Below the pieces are notes generated by a model that was not told where the DNA came from, searched no databases, and saw only the letters and a program-made list of their open reading frames with translations. Both the position numbers and the translations under genes were made by a program. Of a stretch of 63,791 bases of DNA, positions 44,825 through 53,203 are shown one piece after another (position 1 is the first letter of the stretch; every line of letters starts with the position of its first letter). Source of the DNA: an uncultured Lachnospiraceae bacterium. Lineage in GTDB: Bacteria; Bacillota; Clostridia; Lachnospirales; Lachnospiraceae. The stretch covers positions 1 through 63,791 of the forward strand of contig CAJUGJ010000020.1 in assembly GCA_910586015.1 (NCBI GenBank). The letters run 5' to 3'.

Positions 44825-44853
44825 TAGACATTTGAAAGAAAATAAGATATAAT
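44825..44853 (+). promoter_or_regulatory. Promoter of the FapA-like gene
   Basis: TAGACA (44825-44830), 17-bp spacer, TATAAT (44848-44853). A second TATAAT at 44923-44928 lacks a matching -35 box. The ~100 nt between this promoter and the ATG contain an AGGAGG at about 44861 without any following start codon. Confidence 0.6.
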
Positions 44854-44957
44854 AGTAAAAAGGAGGCGTTAAAAAAAGAGGGGAACCGAAAAAAAGTGAT
44901 AGAATTCAAATAGAAAGTGTGGTATAATAAATAAATTAACAAAAGGAGATGAGATCC

Positions 44958-46358
44958 ATGACCAGTACAGAAAGACTGAATGTAATGAAAAATGGTTCGG
45001 AAGTTGTTCTGCGAAATGATGATATGGAAGCCTATTTAAGCTTATGTCCTCCTATGCCTGGAGATCCATACAGGTTATCCGAGGTTATGGATTTTTTGGA
45101 AGGACGCGGGGTAACATTTGGAATCAATGAATCAATTATCAAAGCCATACTTGAAAAGGGGAAATATAACTGTCCAGTATTGGTGGCGAAGGGAAAAGAA
45201 AAGCAAGATGGAAAAGATGGATGGTTTGAATTTCTTTTTCCAATTGATGATAAAAAAGGACCTAAAATTCTTCCAGATGGTTCTGTCGATTATCATACCT
45301 TAGATGAAATTACTATGGTTAAAATGGGAGAAAAATTAGTTTATTATCATAAAGCAGTACAAGGAGAAAACGGAATAGATGTTCGTGGCAAACCTATTGT
45401 TGCTTATCGCGGAAAAGAACAACGTATGCTTAAAGTCAAAGGAGTTACCGTTTCAGAAGACCGCTTAGTCTATATGGCAGCTATTCATGGCAAAGTAGAG
45501 TATGCAAATGATAAACTGACAGTAACGAATGTCTATGAAATTAACTCAGATGTTGATTATTTAACAGGTGATATTTCTTTTGAAGGAGATTTAATTATTC
45601 ATGGAAATATTGCTGCAGGAATGGCTTTAAAGGCAACCGGAAGTATTACAGTCAGCGGTCATGTAGAAAGTGCTAAAATTGAAGCAGGAAAAGATGTTAT
45701 TTTGGAAAGTGGAATGCAGGGTGCTGGCAAGGGAAGCATTAAAGCAGGCGGTGATGTATCAGGAAAATTTTTTGAACAAGTAGAAATTACAAGTATAGGA
45801 ACAATTCATGCTAATTCTATTTTAAATTGTATTATAGAAACAGAAGGGGAAGTAGTTGTATCTGGAAAGCTTGGTATTATTGTGGGAGGAGTAGTACGGG
45901 CAGTTCATGGAATCAGCGCTACAATTATCGGTAATATGGCAGAAGTAAAGACAGAATTAGAAGTTGGTGTTTCAGACAGTATTATTTCAGAGATTGCAGC
46001 TTGTGAAAAAGAAATAAAGGAATCCGATGAAAAAGTAAATCAAATCAATGTCGCATTAAATCGTATTGCCGATATAGAAAGTGCAGGAAAAAATACAAAG
46101 GATATTGCACAGCAGAAATTAAAATTAATGCGTACAAAGATTATATTAAGTTCGGAAGCTGCCGCAGCAAAGGCAAAAAAAGAACATTTGTTGATGAAAA
46201 AAGAACAGTCAGGCACTGCGAAGGTAGTAGTAACCAAACGAATTTATCCGGGGATAAAAGTTACAGTTAATGGTGTTGCTACTCAGATTTTGGATATGCA
46301 CACAAATATTTGTATAAAACGTAGGGGAGAAGATATTGGGTTATTTGCAAATGAATAG
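44958..46358 (+). CDS. FapA-family (DUF342) protein
   Basis: A 466-residue DUF342/FapA-type protein. The N-terminal domain (ILPDGSVDYHTLDEITMVKMGEKLVYYHKAVQGENGIDVRGKP) is diagnostic, followed by a right-handed parallel beta-helix (INSDVDYLTGDISFEGDLIIHGNI; SGHVESAKIEAGKDVILESG) and a C-terminal coiled coil (~330-425) and cap. The family occurs in polar-flagellated and spore-forming bacteria, where members affect septum or polar organisation. AGGAGATGAG precedes the ATG. It stands alone between terminators. I see no evidence for a specific partner. Confidence 0.88.
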   Translation: MTSTERLNVMKNGSEVVLRNDDMEAYLSLCPPMPGDPYRLSEVMDFLEGRGVTFGINESIIKAILEKGKYNCPVLVAKGKEKQDGKDGWFEFLFPIDDKKGPKILPDGSVDYHTLDEITMVKMGEKLVYYHKAVQGENGIDVRGKPIVAYRGKEQRMLKVKGVTVSEDRLVYMAAIHGKVEYANDKLTVTNVYEINSDVDYLTGDISFEGDLIIHGNIAAGMALKATGSITVSGHVESAKIEAGKDVILESGMQGAGKGSIKAGGDVSGKFFEQVEITSIGTIHANSILNCIIETEGEVVVSGKLGIIVGGVVRAVHGISATIIGNMAEVKTELEVGVSDSIISEIAACEKEIKESDEKVNQINVALNRIADIESAGKNTKDIAQQKLKLMRTKIILSSEAAAAKAKKEHLLMKKEQSGTAKVVVTKRIYPGIKVTVNGVATQILDMHTNICIKRRGEDIGLFANE

Positions 46359-46398
46359 AGGCTTTTTTGTTGTTAAAGTGAATAAAAGCTCGAATGAT

Positions 46399-46453
46399 AT
46401 CAGGACTTTCTTAGAAACTTTTTAATTTTCCCGGAAGGTCTTGATTTTTTTTT
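46399..46453 (+). terminator. Rho-independent terminator of the FapA-like gene
   Basis: ATCAGGACTTTC (46399-46410) pairs with GGAAGGTCTTGAT (46433-46445; two wobbles) and runs into TTTTTTTT. Confidence 0.8.
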
Positions 46454-46522
46454 ACTTACCGTATATGATAGTACTATTGATAAAATACTTTTGACAAAAT
46501 AAGTGAATGGGGAGATAGATTT

Positions 46523-46663
46523 ATGATAGACTTTGAGGAAGAAATAGCAAAATTTCAGCCGAGCTTAGAAATTGAACAGGCAGAAGAAGCGATCATTCAG
46601 AATGATTTAAGTGATATGACCGACTTTATTAAACAACTATTAAAAGAAAAAAGCAATCGATAG
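46523..46663 (+). CDS. 46-aa acidic small protein upstream of the TPR protein
   Basis: A short frame, MIDFEEEIAKFQPSLEIEQA... ending in KEKSNR, with a strong ribosome site (GGGGAGA, 46509-46515) 7 nt before its ATG. The protein is acidic in the first half and basic at the end, probably one or two helices. It ends 20 bp before the zinc-ribbon/TPR gene and 2-8 nt before that gene's GGGAGG site, so the two are likely cotranscribed. I do not recognise a family. It could be a small partner of the TPR protein. Confidence 0.7.
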   Translation: MIDFEEEIAKFQPSLEIEQAEEAIIQNDLSDMTDFIKQLLKEKSNR

Positions 46664-46683
46664 ACTTGGGAGGAAACAAGCCG

Positions 46684-48108
46684 ATGAACTGTCCGAATTG
46701 TGGCAATATAGTATCGTTAAAGCGGAGTCGCTGCGAGATGTGTGGAATGGATTTGACAGTATTTCGTATGGCTTATCTGCGCTCCAATTTATATTATAAT
46801 CGTGGACTGGAAAAAGCAAATATTCGAGAGCTTTCTGGTGCAGTAATTATGTTAAAAAAGAGTCTGGAAATGAATAAATATAATACAAATTCCAGAAATC
46901 TATTAGGACTTGTCTATTTTGAGATGGGAGAGACCGTTGCAGCATTAAGTGAATGGGTAATTAGTAAGAATTTTCAACCACAGGAAAATGATGCAGATCA
47001 CTATATAGAACTGCTGCAATCTGATCAGGCAGAATTAGAAGCACTAAATCAGGCGGTAAAAAAGTATAATATTGCATTGCAGGAAGCAAAAAGTAAAGAT
47101 GATGATTTAGCAATTCTTCAATTAAAAAAGGTAATCAGTTTAAATCCTAATTTTATAAGAGCATTACAACTTTTAGCATTATTATATATGAAAGCCAAAG
47201 ATTATGAAAAAGCGAAAAAATGTCTTTTAAGAGCAAATAAAATTGATATTGCCAATACAAATACTCTTCGTTATTTAAAAGTAATCCAAGAAAGATCGAC
47301 TATTCAGAAAGAAACAACAAATACGTTAAAAAAAGACGAAGTTTCTTCTGAGGCAGCACAGGGAATTGAACCAGTAAGCAATTATAAGGAAGACAAGCCA
47401 AATATTATGGCTTGGGTAAATTTATTTCTTGGAATGGCAGTCGGAATTGCATTTACCTTTTTATTGATTGTACCAACCGCTAAAGCCAATATTAGAGAAG
47501 AATATGAAAAAGAAAAGATGGATTATAATAGTGATCTGATGGTACAAATGGCAGCGGTTACATCGAGAGATAAAGAAATCGCCTCCTTACAACAGAAATT
47601 AGAGGATAAAGATAAAGAGATAGAAGGATTAAAAGCACCACAAAAGGAAAAAGAGATAGAAGATTATAGTAGTCTGTTTGAAATAATGACACTTTATCAA
47701 GAGGCAGCAAGCAAAGGTTTAGATTCTATTCCAGAACAACAACTGATAGATCTAACAATAAAATTACATGAGATGAATGAAGATACAATTAAAAATGAGA
47801 GTGCAGCAAAAATATTGTCTCAGATGAAACAAGAAGTTTATCAAAAATCTGCAATGCCAGCATATCGGTTAGGCAGATCTGCAATGGACGCAAATGATTA
47901 TGAGAAGGCGAGAAGTTTGTTGGAGCTTTCCAACGAATGTAGCCCAGATAAAGATTATACACTGTATTACCTTGGAAAGACTTATCAGGCACTCGATTTG
48001 CCAGAAGAAGCTGCCCAAGTTTACAATACATTATTAGAGAAAATTCCAAATTCTAAACTTGCCGGATACACAAGAAGTCGGTTAAGTGAGATTGAATCAG
48101 AAAGATAG
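46684..48108 (+). CDS. Zinc-ribbon TPR membrane protein
   Basis: A 474-residue protein: N-terminal zinc ribbon (MNCPNCGNIVSLKRSRCEMCG, two CxxC pairs), TPR units (~30-200), one membrane helix (~240-262; WVNLFLGMAVGIAFTFLLIV), an extracytoplasmic coiled coil (RDKEIASLQQKLEDKDKEIEGL) and a C-terminal TPR region (YRLGRSAMDANDYEKARSLLELS; DYTLYYLGKTYQALDLPEEAAQVY). TPRs on both sides of the membrane and a zinc ribbon inside are unusual. The ATG at 46684 is preceded by GGAGG by 10 nt; a TTG at 46666 overlaps that site. It lies directly before the spoIIA operon but is separated by a terminator. It may be an envelope or sporulation scaffold. Confidence 0.8.
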   Translation: MNCPNCGNIVSLKRSRCEMCGMDLTVFRMAYLRSNLYYNRGLEKANIRELSGAVIMLKKSLEMNKYNTNSRNLLGLVYFEMGETVAALSEWVISKNFQPQENDADHYIELLQSDQAELEALNQAVKKYNIALQEAKSKDDDLAILQLKKVISLNPNFIRALQLLALLYMKAKDYEKAKKCLLRANKIDIANTNTLRYLKVIQERSTIQKETTNTLKKDEVSSEAAQGIEPVSNYKEDKPNIMAWVNLFLGMAVGIAFTFLLIVPTAKANIREEYEKEKMDYNSDLMVQMAAVTSRDKEIASLQQKLEDKDKEIEGLKAPQKEKEIEDYSSLFEIMTLYQEAASKGLDSIPEQQLIDLTIKLHEMNEDTIKNESAAKILSQMKQEVYQKSAMPAYRLGRSAMDANDYEKARSLLELSNECSPDKDYTLYYLGKTYQALDLPEEAAQVYNTLLEKIPNSKLAGYTRSRLSEIESER

Positions 48109-48140
48109 AGTTATTCTATCTTTGCCAAAGAAAAGGGAGC

Positions 48141-48186
48141 AGGAAAGACGAAAGAAAAAAGATGAATTCGTCTTTCCTTTTTTATT
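48141..48186 (+). terminator. Rho-independent terminator before spoIIAA
   Basis: AGGAAAGACGAA (48141-48152) pairs with TTCGTCTTTCCT (48167-48178) and TTTTTTATTTT follows. No clear sigma-H promoter could be read in the 55 nt that follow; GAAT at 48217 could be its -10 core. Confidence 0.9.
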
Positions 48187-48241
48187 TTAAAATGGCAAAA
48201 AAAGAAAAAAAGTGCTGAATAACCGCAGAATGGAGGAAGAT

Positions 48242-48625
48242 ATGGGAACAGAAACAGGTTTTACATGGTTAAAAGAAAAGGAAGAAGCAGGTGCACAGTT
48301 ATGTGTTCGCTCTGGTATTTTAGTAATTCAAATGCACACAGATTTAGATCATCACAATGCACTTTGGATTCGAGAACAGGCAGATAAAATGATAGAAAGA
48401 CAAAATGTGAAACATATTCTGTTTGATTTTACTGGAGTAGAATTTATGGATAGTTCAGGAATTGGAGTAATTATGGGAAGGTATAAAAAAGTGATCTTTA
48501 CTGGAGGAAAGGCAGCAGTTTGTAATGTCGGTTCAGCCGTTGATCGAATTATGCGAATGTCAGGACTATATAAAATAATTGAAAAATATGATAATTTGGA
48601 AGAAGCTCTAAAAGGACTTTGTTAA
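48242..48625 (+). CDS. spoIIAA: Anti-anti-sigma factor SpoIIAA
   Basis: A 127-residue STAS-domain protein with VEFMDSSGIGVIMGRYK holding the phosphorylatable serine (Ser71/72), GGKAAVCNV and IMRMSGLYKI. Dephosphorylated SpoIIAA binds SpoIIAB and frees sigma-F in the forespore. The ATG at 48242 follows GGAGGA; two earlier in-frame starts precede or overlap that site. An N-terminal extension of ~10-15 residues relative to B. subtilis is present. spoIIAB follows after 30 bp. Confidence 0.95.
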   Translation: MGTETGFTWLKEKEEAGAQLCVRSGILVIQMHTDLDHHNALWIREQADKMIERQNVKHILFDFTGVEFMDSSGIGVIMGRYKKVIFTGGKAAVCNVGSAVDRIMRMSGLYKIIEKYDNLEEALKGLC

Positions 48626-48655
48626 ACAGAATAAAACAGGAGGATAGAAAAAGGG

Positions 48656-49108
48656 ATGGAATTATTAGATAATTATGAAAATGAAGCAGAATTGGTGTTT
48701 GATTCGGTTTCGAGAAATGAGGGATTTGCCAGAATGGTGGCAGCAGTATTTACAGCACAACTCAATCCTACAATAGAGGAACTAAATGATGTGAAAACAG
48801 CAGTTTCAGAGGCGGTTACAAATTGTATTATTCATGGATATCCAAACATAAAAGGAAAAATAAAAATGACACTCAGGTTAAAAAAACGACAATTAGAAGT
48901 AACCATAGAGGATGAAGGAGTTGGAATTGTGGATATTGAAAAAGCAATGGAACCACTTTATACCACTCGTCCAGATATGGAGCGTTCAGGAATGGGATTT
49001 GCTTTTATGGAAGCTTTTATGAACGATCTAAAAGTAGAATCCGAGCCGGGACATGGTACGAAAGTCTTTCTGCGAAAAATTTTTTCTGACAACCCAGACA
49101 GCGAATGA
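48656..49108 (+). CDS. spoIIAB: Anti-sigma-F factor and serine kinase SpoIIAB
   Basis: A 150-residue GHKL ATPase: N box EAVTNCIIHGYP, G1 box DEGVGI, ATP lid and G2 box ERSGMGFAFME, GHGTKVFLRK. It holds sigma-F inactive and phosphorylates SpoIIAA. The fold and length match B. subtilis SpoIIAB (146). AGGAGG precedes the ATG by ~14 nt. sigF follows after 28 bp. Confidence 0.96.
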   Translation: MELLDNYENEAELVFDSVSRNEGFARMVAAVFTAQLNPTIEELNDVKTAVSEAVTNCIIHGYPNIKGKIKMTLRLKKRQLEVTIEDEGVGIVDIEKAMEPLYTTRPDMERSGMGFAFMEAFMNDLKVESEPGHGTKVFLRKIFSDNPDSE

Positions 49109-49136
49109 TACATATTAAATAGTAGGAGGTGTTTCC

Positions 49137-49853
49137 TTGGATACGCTTGCATTAATTGCAAAAGCGAAACTTGGAGATAAAACAGCAAGGGATCAGGTAA
49201 TTACAGAAAATGTTGGACTTGTCTGGAGTACAGTACGCAGATTTTTAGGACGAGGATATGAAGCAGATGATTTATTTCAAATTGGAAGTATTGGATTAAT
49301 GAAAGCGATTGATAAATTTGATAATTCCTTTGAGGTAAAATTTTCTACTTATGCTGTTCCTATGATTGCAGGAGAAATTAAACGTTTTCTACGAGATGAT
49401 GGAATGATTAAGGTAAGTCGTTCTCTAAAAGAAAATGGATGGAAAGTACGACAAGCAATGGAGCAGCTTGCACATCAATTAGGAAGAGATGCAACATTAG
49501 AAGAAATTGCATCAGCTACAGAACTTACAATAGAAGATATTGTGATGGCAATGGAAGCTAATGTAGAGGTAGAATCTATTTATAAATCTGTTTATCAAAG
49601 TGACGGCAATGAAATTTATTTGGTTGATAAGATACCAGAATCAAAAGATGAAAATGAAATTTTACTCAATCATATGTTATTAGAACAGCTAATGGAAGAG
49701 TTAAATGAAACAGAACGGGAACTTATTCAGATGCGATATTTTCAAGATAAAACACAGATGGAGGTGGCAAAAAAACTAGGGGTTAGTCAAGTTCAGGTCA
49801 GTCGTATGGAAAAAAAGATCCTAATTCGAATGAGAGCACATTTGATTGGATAA
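49137..49853 (+). CDS. sigF: RNA polymerase sigma-F factor
   Basis: A 238-residue sporulation sigma factor of the SigF/SigB group. Region 2 is DDLFQIGSIGLMKAIDKFD...FSTYAVPMIAGEIKRFLRDD, region 3 KVRQAMEQLAHQLGR, region 4 MEVAKKLGVSQVQVSRMEKKIL. The start is TTG, 8 nt after AGGAGG. It directs early forespore transcription after release from SpoIIAB. Its presence with spoIIAA and spoIIAB shows that the organism belongs to an endospore-forming lineage. Confidence 0.96.
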   Translation: MDTLALIAKAKLGDKTARDQVITENVGLVWSTVRRFLGRGYEADDLFQIGSIGLMKAIDKFDNSFEVKFSTYAVPMIAGEIKRFLRDDGMIKVSRSLKENGWKVRQAMEQLAHQLGRDATLEEIASATELTIEDIVMAMEANVEVESIYKSVYQSDGNEIYLVDKIPESKDENEILLNHMLLEQLMEELNETERELIQMRYFQDKTQMEVAKKLGVSQVQVSRMEKKILIRMRAHLIG

Positions 49854-49902
49854 AATATATACAGAAAGCTGTACCGTATTTGGCGGTAGAATTGAGGTAC
49901 CC

Positions 49903-50436
49903 ATGAAAGAGGAACGTTATAATTTCAAATTTGTCATATTAAGCAGCATTGGAGCATTTGCTCTTGCATCACTGTTTCACTTTTTATATGATTGGATACA
50001 AGTACCATTATTGGGTATATTTTTTCCGGTCAACGAAAGTGTTTGGGAGCATTTAAAACTTTGCTTTTATCCCATTGTTCTTGTTTGGATTTTACCGTGG
50101 GGTGAATTTTTTCCGAGATGGCATAAGAAAGGAGAAAAGGGATGTTGGCTGTTAGTAGCATTTTCAGGAGCAGCAGTCAGTGTGACTGTAGCAGGAATTA
50201 CTGTTTTAACTTGGTACTATACTCTCTTTTCGGGATTTTCAATAAATGGACTCTGGGTGGATTTACTTTTATTATGGATAGGAATTGTATTAGGACAAAG
50301 TTTAGGATTATACGTAACTTGGAGAAGCTTTAAAATCTATCAATGGATTGCGATTTTCTATCTACTTATTATTGCAGTTATCTTTGGAGTGCTGACATTT
50401 TATCCTTTAAGACTTCCAGTATTTCTTAGTCCATAA
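49903..50436 (+). CDS. Membrane protein of unknown function (DUF6512-like)
   Basis: A 177-residue membrane protein with five predicted helices and a conserved-looking motif FFPVNESVWEHLKLCFYP after helix one, which I associate with DUF6512-type proteins. The ATG at 49903 is chosen for its GAGG ribosome site; a longer frame from 49846 would overlap sigF. It may be cotranscribed with sigF because no terminator lies between. Function is unknown. Confidence 0.72.
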   Translation: MKEERYNFKFVILSSIGAFALASLFHFLYDWIQVPLLGIFFPVNESVWEHLKLCFYPIVLVWILPWGEFFPRWHKKGEKGCWLLVAFSGAAVSVTVAGITVLTWYYTLFSGFSINGLWVDLLLLWIGIVLGQSLGLYVTWRSFKIYQWIAIFYLLIIAVIFGVLTFYPLRLPVFLSP

Positions 50437-50467
50437 AAATTAAGACAAAGAATACAATTTTAAAATA

Positions 50468-50545
50468 GGGACATAGAGCGATTGCATTAAGGAAATCAAA
50501 TTTTAGTTCTTAGTGCAACGGTTCTATATCCCTTATTTCTTTTTC
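50468..50545 (+). terminator. Rho-independent terminator
   Basis: GGGACATAGAGCG (from 50468) pairs imperfectly with GTTCTATATCCC (to 50532), the inner parts TTGCATTAAGGAA / TTCTTAGTGCAA also pair, and TTATTTCTTTTT follows. Confidence 0.75.
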
Positions 50546-50555
50546 TGACTTAAAG

Positions 50556-50584
50556 TTGAGAAATTAGAATAATCATGATATAAT
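50556..50584 (+). promoter_or_regulatory. Promoter of the bceRS-like operon
   Basis: TTGAGA (50556-50561), 17-bp spacer, TATAAT (50579-50584). Confidence 0.75.
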
Positions 50585-50622
50585 CCTCATAGCTTAAAAA
50601 GGTCAAAATAAGGGGGACAATT

Positions 50623-51294
50623 ATGTATAAAATTCTAATTATTGAAGATGATTTGATAATTGCGAAAACAATCTGTGCCCATTTAGAAAAATGGGATTAT
50701 GAAGTGAAATATCTAACTGAATTTAAAACGGTTTTAGAACAGGTAATTGCTTATGACCCCTCTTTAATTCTATTAGATATTGGGCTTCCTTTTTTTAATG
50801 GACATTATTGGTGTGCCCAGATTCGACAGGTATCTAAAGTCCCAATTATATATCTTTCTTCTATGTCAGATAATATTAATATTGTCACTGCCATGAATAT
50901 GGGAGGAGATGATTTTATTACAAAGCCATTTGATCTAACTGTACTCACTGCAAAAGTACAAGCACTTTTGCGAAGAAGTTATGCGTTTTCAGGACAAATT
51001 CAGGTAATAGAGCATAAAGGGGCAATTCTAAATTTGTCTGATACTACACTAAAATATCAGGAGGAAAAGTTAGAACTGACAAAAAACGAATTTCGGATTC
51101 TGAAATTACTTTTTGAAAATTCAGGTAAAATTGTTTCAAGAGAAGAGATTATGACAGTACTTTGGGAAAGCGATAGTTTTATTGATGATAATACCCTTAC
51201 TGTTAATATTACAAGACTTAGAAAACGTTTAGAAGAAATTGGGTTAAAGAACTATATCCTAACCAAAAAAGGGTTGGGATATCTAGTAGAATAG
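50623..51294 (+). CDS. OmpR-family response regulator (BceR-like)
   Basis: A 223-residue response regulator. The receiver domain (1-115) has the acidic pocket EDD, phosphoacceptor Asp in LILLDIGLPFFNG and Lys in ITKPFD; the C-terminal winged helix (~130-223) ends in LTVNITRLRKRLEEIG...GLGYLVE. It belongs to the BceR/GraR/NsrR group that works with intramembrane-sensing kinases and BceAB-type transporters. A good ribosome site (AGGGGGA) is present. The kinase gene follows after 10 bp. Confidence 0.93.
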   Translation: MYKILIIEDDLIIAKTICAHLEKWDYEVKYLTEFKTVLEQVIAYDPSLILLDIGLPFFNGHYWCAQIRQVSKVPIIYLSSMSDNINIVTAMNMGGDDFITKPFDLTVLTAKVQALLRRSYAFSGQIQVIEHKGAILNLSDTTLKYQEEKLELTKNEFRILKLLFENSGKIVSREEIMTVLWESDSFIDDNTLTVNITRLRKRLEEIGLKNYILTKKGLGYLVE

Positions 51295-51304
51295 GGGGAA
51301 TTTT

Positions 51305-52312
51305 ATGTCAGTTCTAAAATTATTTCTAAACTTTGCAAAACGTTATCGTCTTGTAGCCGTTTATTATAGTCTTATTTTTTTCTTATTTATTTCCATATTT
51401 TATGTCTGTTCCATTCCATTTCAGGCAGTTTGGTATGCACTTTTACTAAGCGGAGTAATAGGTGGATTTTTTTTGATTTATTCTTTTATACAATATAGTA
51501 TAAAATATCGATTACTAAAAGAACAAGAAGGAAGAGTTCTCTATGATCTGGATGGACTTCCAGAACCATTTGGAGAAATAGAAATGATTTATCAAGAACT
51601 TTTAAAAGATCTATTTTTGGAAAAATCCAATGCACAGATAAATGTGATTAATGAACGAAAAGAGTTGTATGATTATTATACAATGTGGTTACATCAGATT
51701 AAAACCCCCATTGCTGCCATGAGATTATTGTTGCAGTCAGAAGAAGAAAAGGATACTTGTGCACTGCGTTTAGAACTGTTTAAAATTGAACAATATGCCC
51801 AAATGGCATTACAATATTTAAGAATTGGAGAAATGTCCAATGATTTGGTTTTAAAGTGGTATCCGTTAGAAAACATCGTAAAGCAGGCAGTAAGAAATTA
51901 TTCTACGATGTTTATTTTAAAAAAAATCGCTCTAGAACTTTCAGAATTTCATGTAAATGTTTTAACTGATGAAAGATGGATGGTTTTTGTGATAGAACAG
52001 TTATTATCAAATGCACTCAAATATACAAATGAGGGGAAAATTTGTATTCAATATGATAAAACAAATGAAATTTTATTGATTAAAGATTCAGGAATCGGAA
52101 TTGCCAAAGAAGATCTTCCAAGAGTATTTGAACGTGGATTTACAGGTTATAATGGAAGAGAAAATAAAAAGGCAACAGGAATCGGTCTATATCTTTGTAA
52201 ACAGATTTTAGATAAGTTAGCACATCCTATTCACTTAAGCTCCAAAGTTGGAGAAGGAACTACAGTAGCTTTATTTTTTCATAGAGAGGAATTGAAAGAG
52301 GATATCTTTTAA
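51305..52312 (+). CDS. Intramembrane-sensing histidine kinase (BceS-like)
   Basis: A 335-residue kinase with two N-terminal membrane helices and almost no extracellular loop (about residues 16-36 and 42-62), typical of BceS-type kinases that sense through the transporter. The phosphoacceptor His is in MWLHQIKTPIAAM; the ATPase has EQLLSNALKYT (N box), DSGIGI (G1) and GIGLYLC (G2). It should phosphorylate the adjacent response regulator in response to peptide-antibiotic flux through the BceAB-like transporter encoded next. Confidence 0.93.
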   Translation: MSVLKLFLNFAKRYRLVAVYYSLIFFLFISIFYVCSIPFQAVWYALLLSGVIGGFFLIYSFIQYSIKYRLLKEQEGRVLYDLDGLPEPFGEIEMIYQELLKDLFLEKSNAQINVINERKELYDYYTMWLHQIKTPIAAMRLLLQSEEEKDTCALRLELFKIEQYAQMALQYLRIGEMSNDLVLKWYPLENIVKQAVRNYSTMFILKKIALELSEFHVNVLTDERWMVFVIEQLLSNALKYTNEGKICIQYDKTNEILLIKDSGIGIAKEDLPRVFERGFTGYNGRENKKATGIGLYLCKQILDKLAHPIHLSSKVGEGTTVALFFHREELKEDIF

Positions 52313-52328
52313 CTTACAAAAGTGTAAG
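52313..52328. promoter_or_regulatory. Inverted repeat upstream of the BceAB-like genes (likely response-regulator site)
   Basis: CTTACA-AAAG-TGTAAG is a perfect 6-bp inverted repeat with 4-nt spacer. A further half-site AATGTAAG follows at about 52342. TATACT (52382-52387) is the likely -10 box, with a poor -35 box, as expected for an activated promoter. Dyads of this form precede bceAB-type operons in other Firmicutes. Confidence 0.65.
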
Positions 52329-52432
52329 ATTAGAAAGAGAAAATGTAAGATAAAGCGATGGAATCTAAAAAATTTATTGTGTATACTAATTGACATAAAA
52401 GACAGCGAAAGGAACCAGAAAGGCAGGATATT

Positions 52433-53203
52433 ATGGGAATTTTACAAGTCAATCATTTAAAAAAAGTATATACGACGAGATTAGGAGGAAATCAGGTAGA
52501 AGCTTTAAAAAATGTCACATTTTCTGTAGAAGAGGGAGAGTATGTGGCAATCATGGGAGAATCCGGCTCTGGAAAAACTACATTATTAAATATTTTAGCT
52601 ACATTAGATAAACCAACAAATGGGGAGGTGCTGCTCAATGGCAGAAATACGGTTTCGCTCAAAGAAAGAGAGGTTTCTGCGTTCCGCAGAGACAATCTTG
52701 GATTTGTTTTTCAGGACTTTAACTTATTGGATACATTTACTTTACGAGATAATATCTTTCTGCCGCTGGTGTTATCGGGAAAAGAATATCGTGAAATGAA
52801 TCAAAAGTTGATGCCTCTTGCTAAGAAACTTGCGATTGGAGAGTTTCTTGACAAATATCCCTATGAAGTTTCTGGTGGACAAAAACAGAGGGCAGCCGTT
52901 GCCAGAGCCTTGATTACAAAACCACAGATAGTACTAGCAGATGAACCAACAGGCGCATTAGATTCTAAATCATCAAGCCAACTTTTAAGACTGTTTGGAG
53001 AGGTTAATCAAGAAGGACAGACCATTTTAATGGTGACACATAGTACAAAAGCCGCTGCTACAGCAGGAAGAGTATTATTTATCAAAGATGGAGAAGTATT
53101 TCATCAGCTCTATAGAGGAGCACTGACAGAAGAAGAAATGTTTGGACAGATCAACAGGACACTTACTGTACTTACATCAGGGGGTGTCAAAAATGAACAT
53201 TAA
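52433..53203 (+). CDS. BceA-like ABC ATPase
   Basis: A 256-residue ATPase: Walker A GESGSGKTTL, signature VSGGQKQR, Walker B IVLADEP, H in VTHS. It is close to BceA/LolD-type ATPases for antimicrobial-peptide resistance. The last ~20 residues are specific to this family. Its end overlaps the start of the permease gene by 11 bp. It is preceded by a response-regulator-type dyad and should be induced by the adjacent two-component system. Confidence 0.94.
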   Translation: MGILQVNHLKKVYTTRLGGNQVEALKNVTFSVEEGEYVAIMGESGSGKTTLLNILATLDKPTNGEVLLNGRNTVSLKEREVSAFRRDNLGFVFQDFNLLDTFTLRDNIFLPLVLSGKEYREMNQKLMPLAKKLAIGEFLDKYPYEVSGGQKQRAAVARALITKPQIVLADEPTGALDSKSSSQLLRLFGEVNQEGQTILMVTHSTKAAATAGRVLFIKDGEVFHQLYRGALTEEEMFGQINRTLTVLTSGGVKNEH

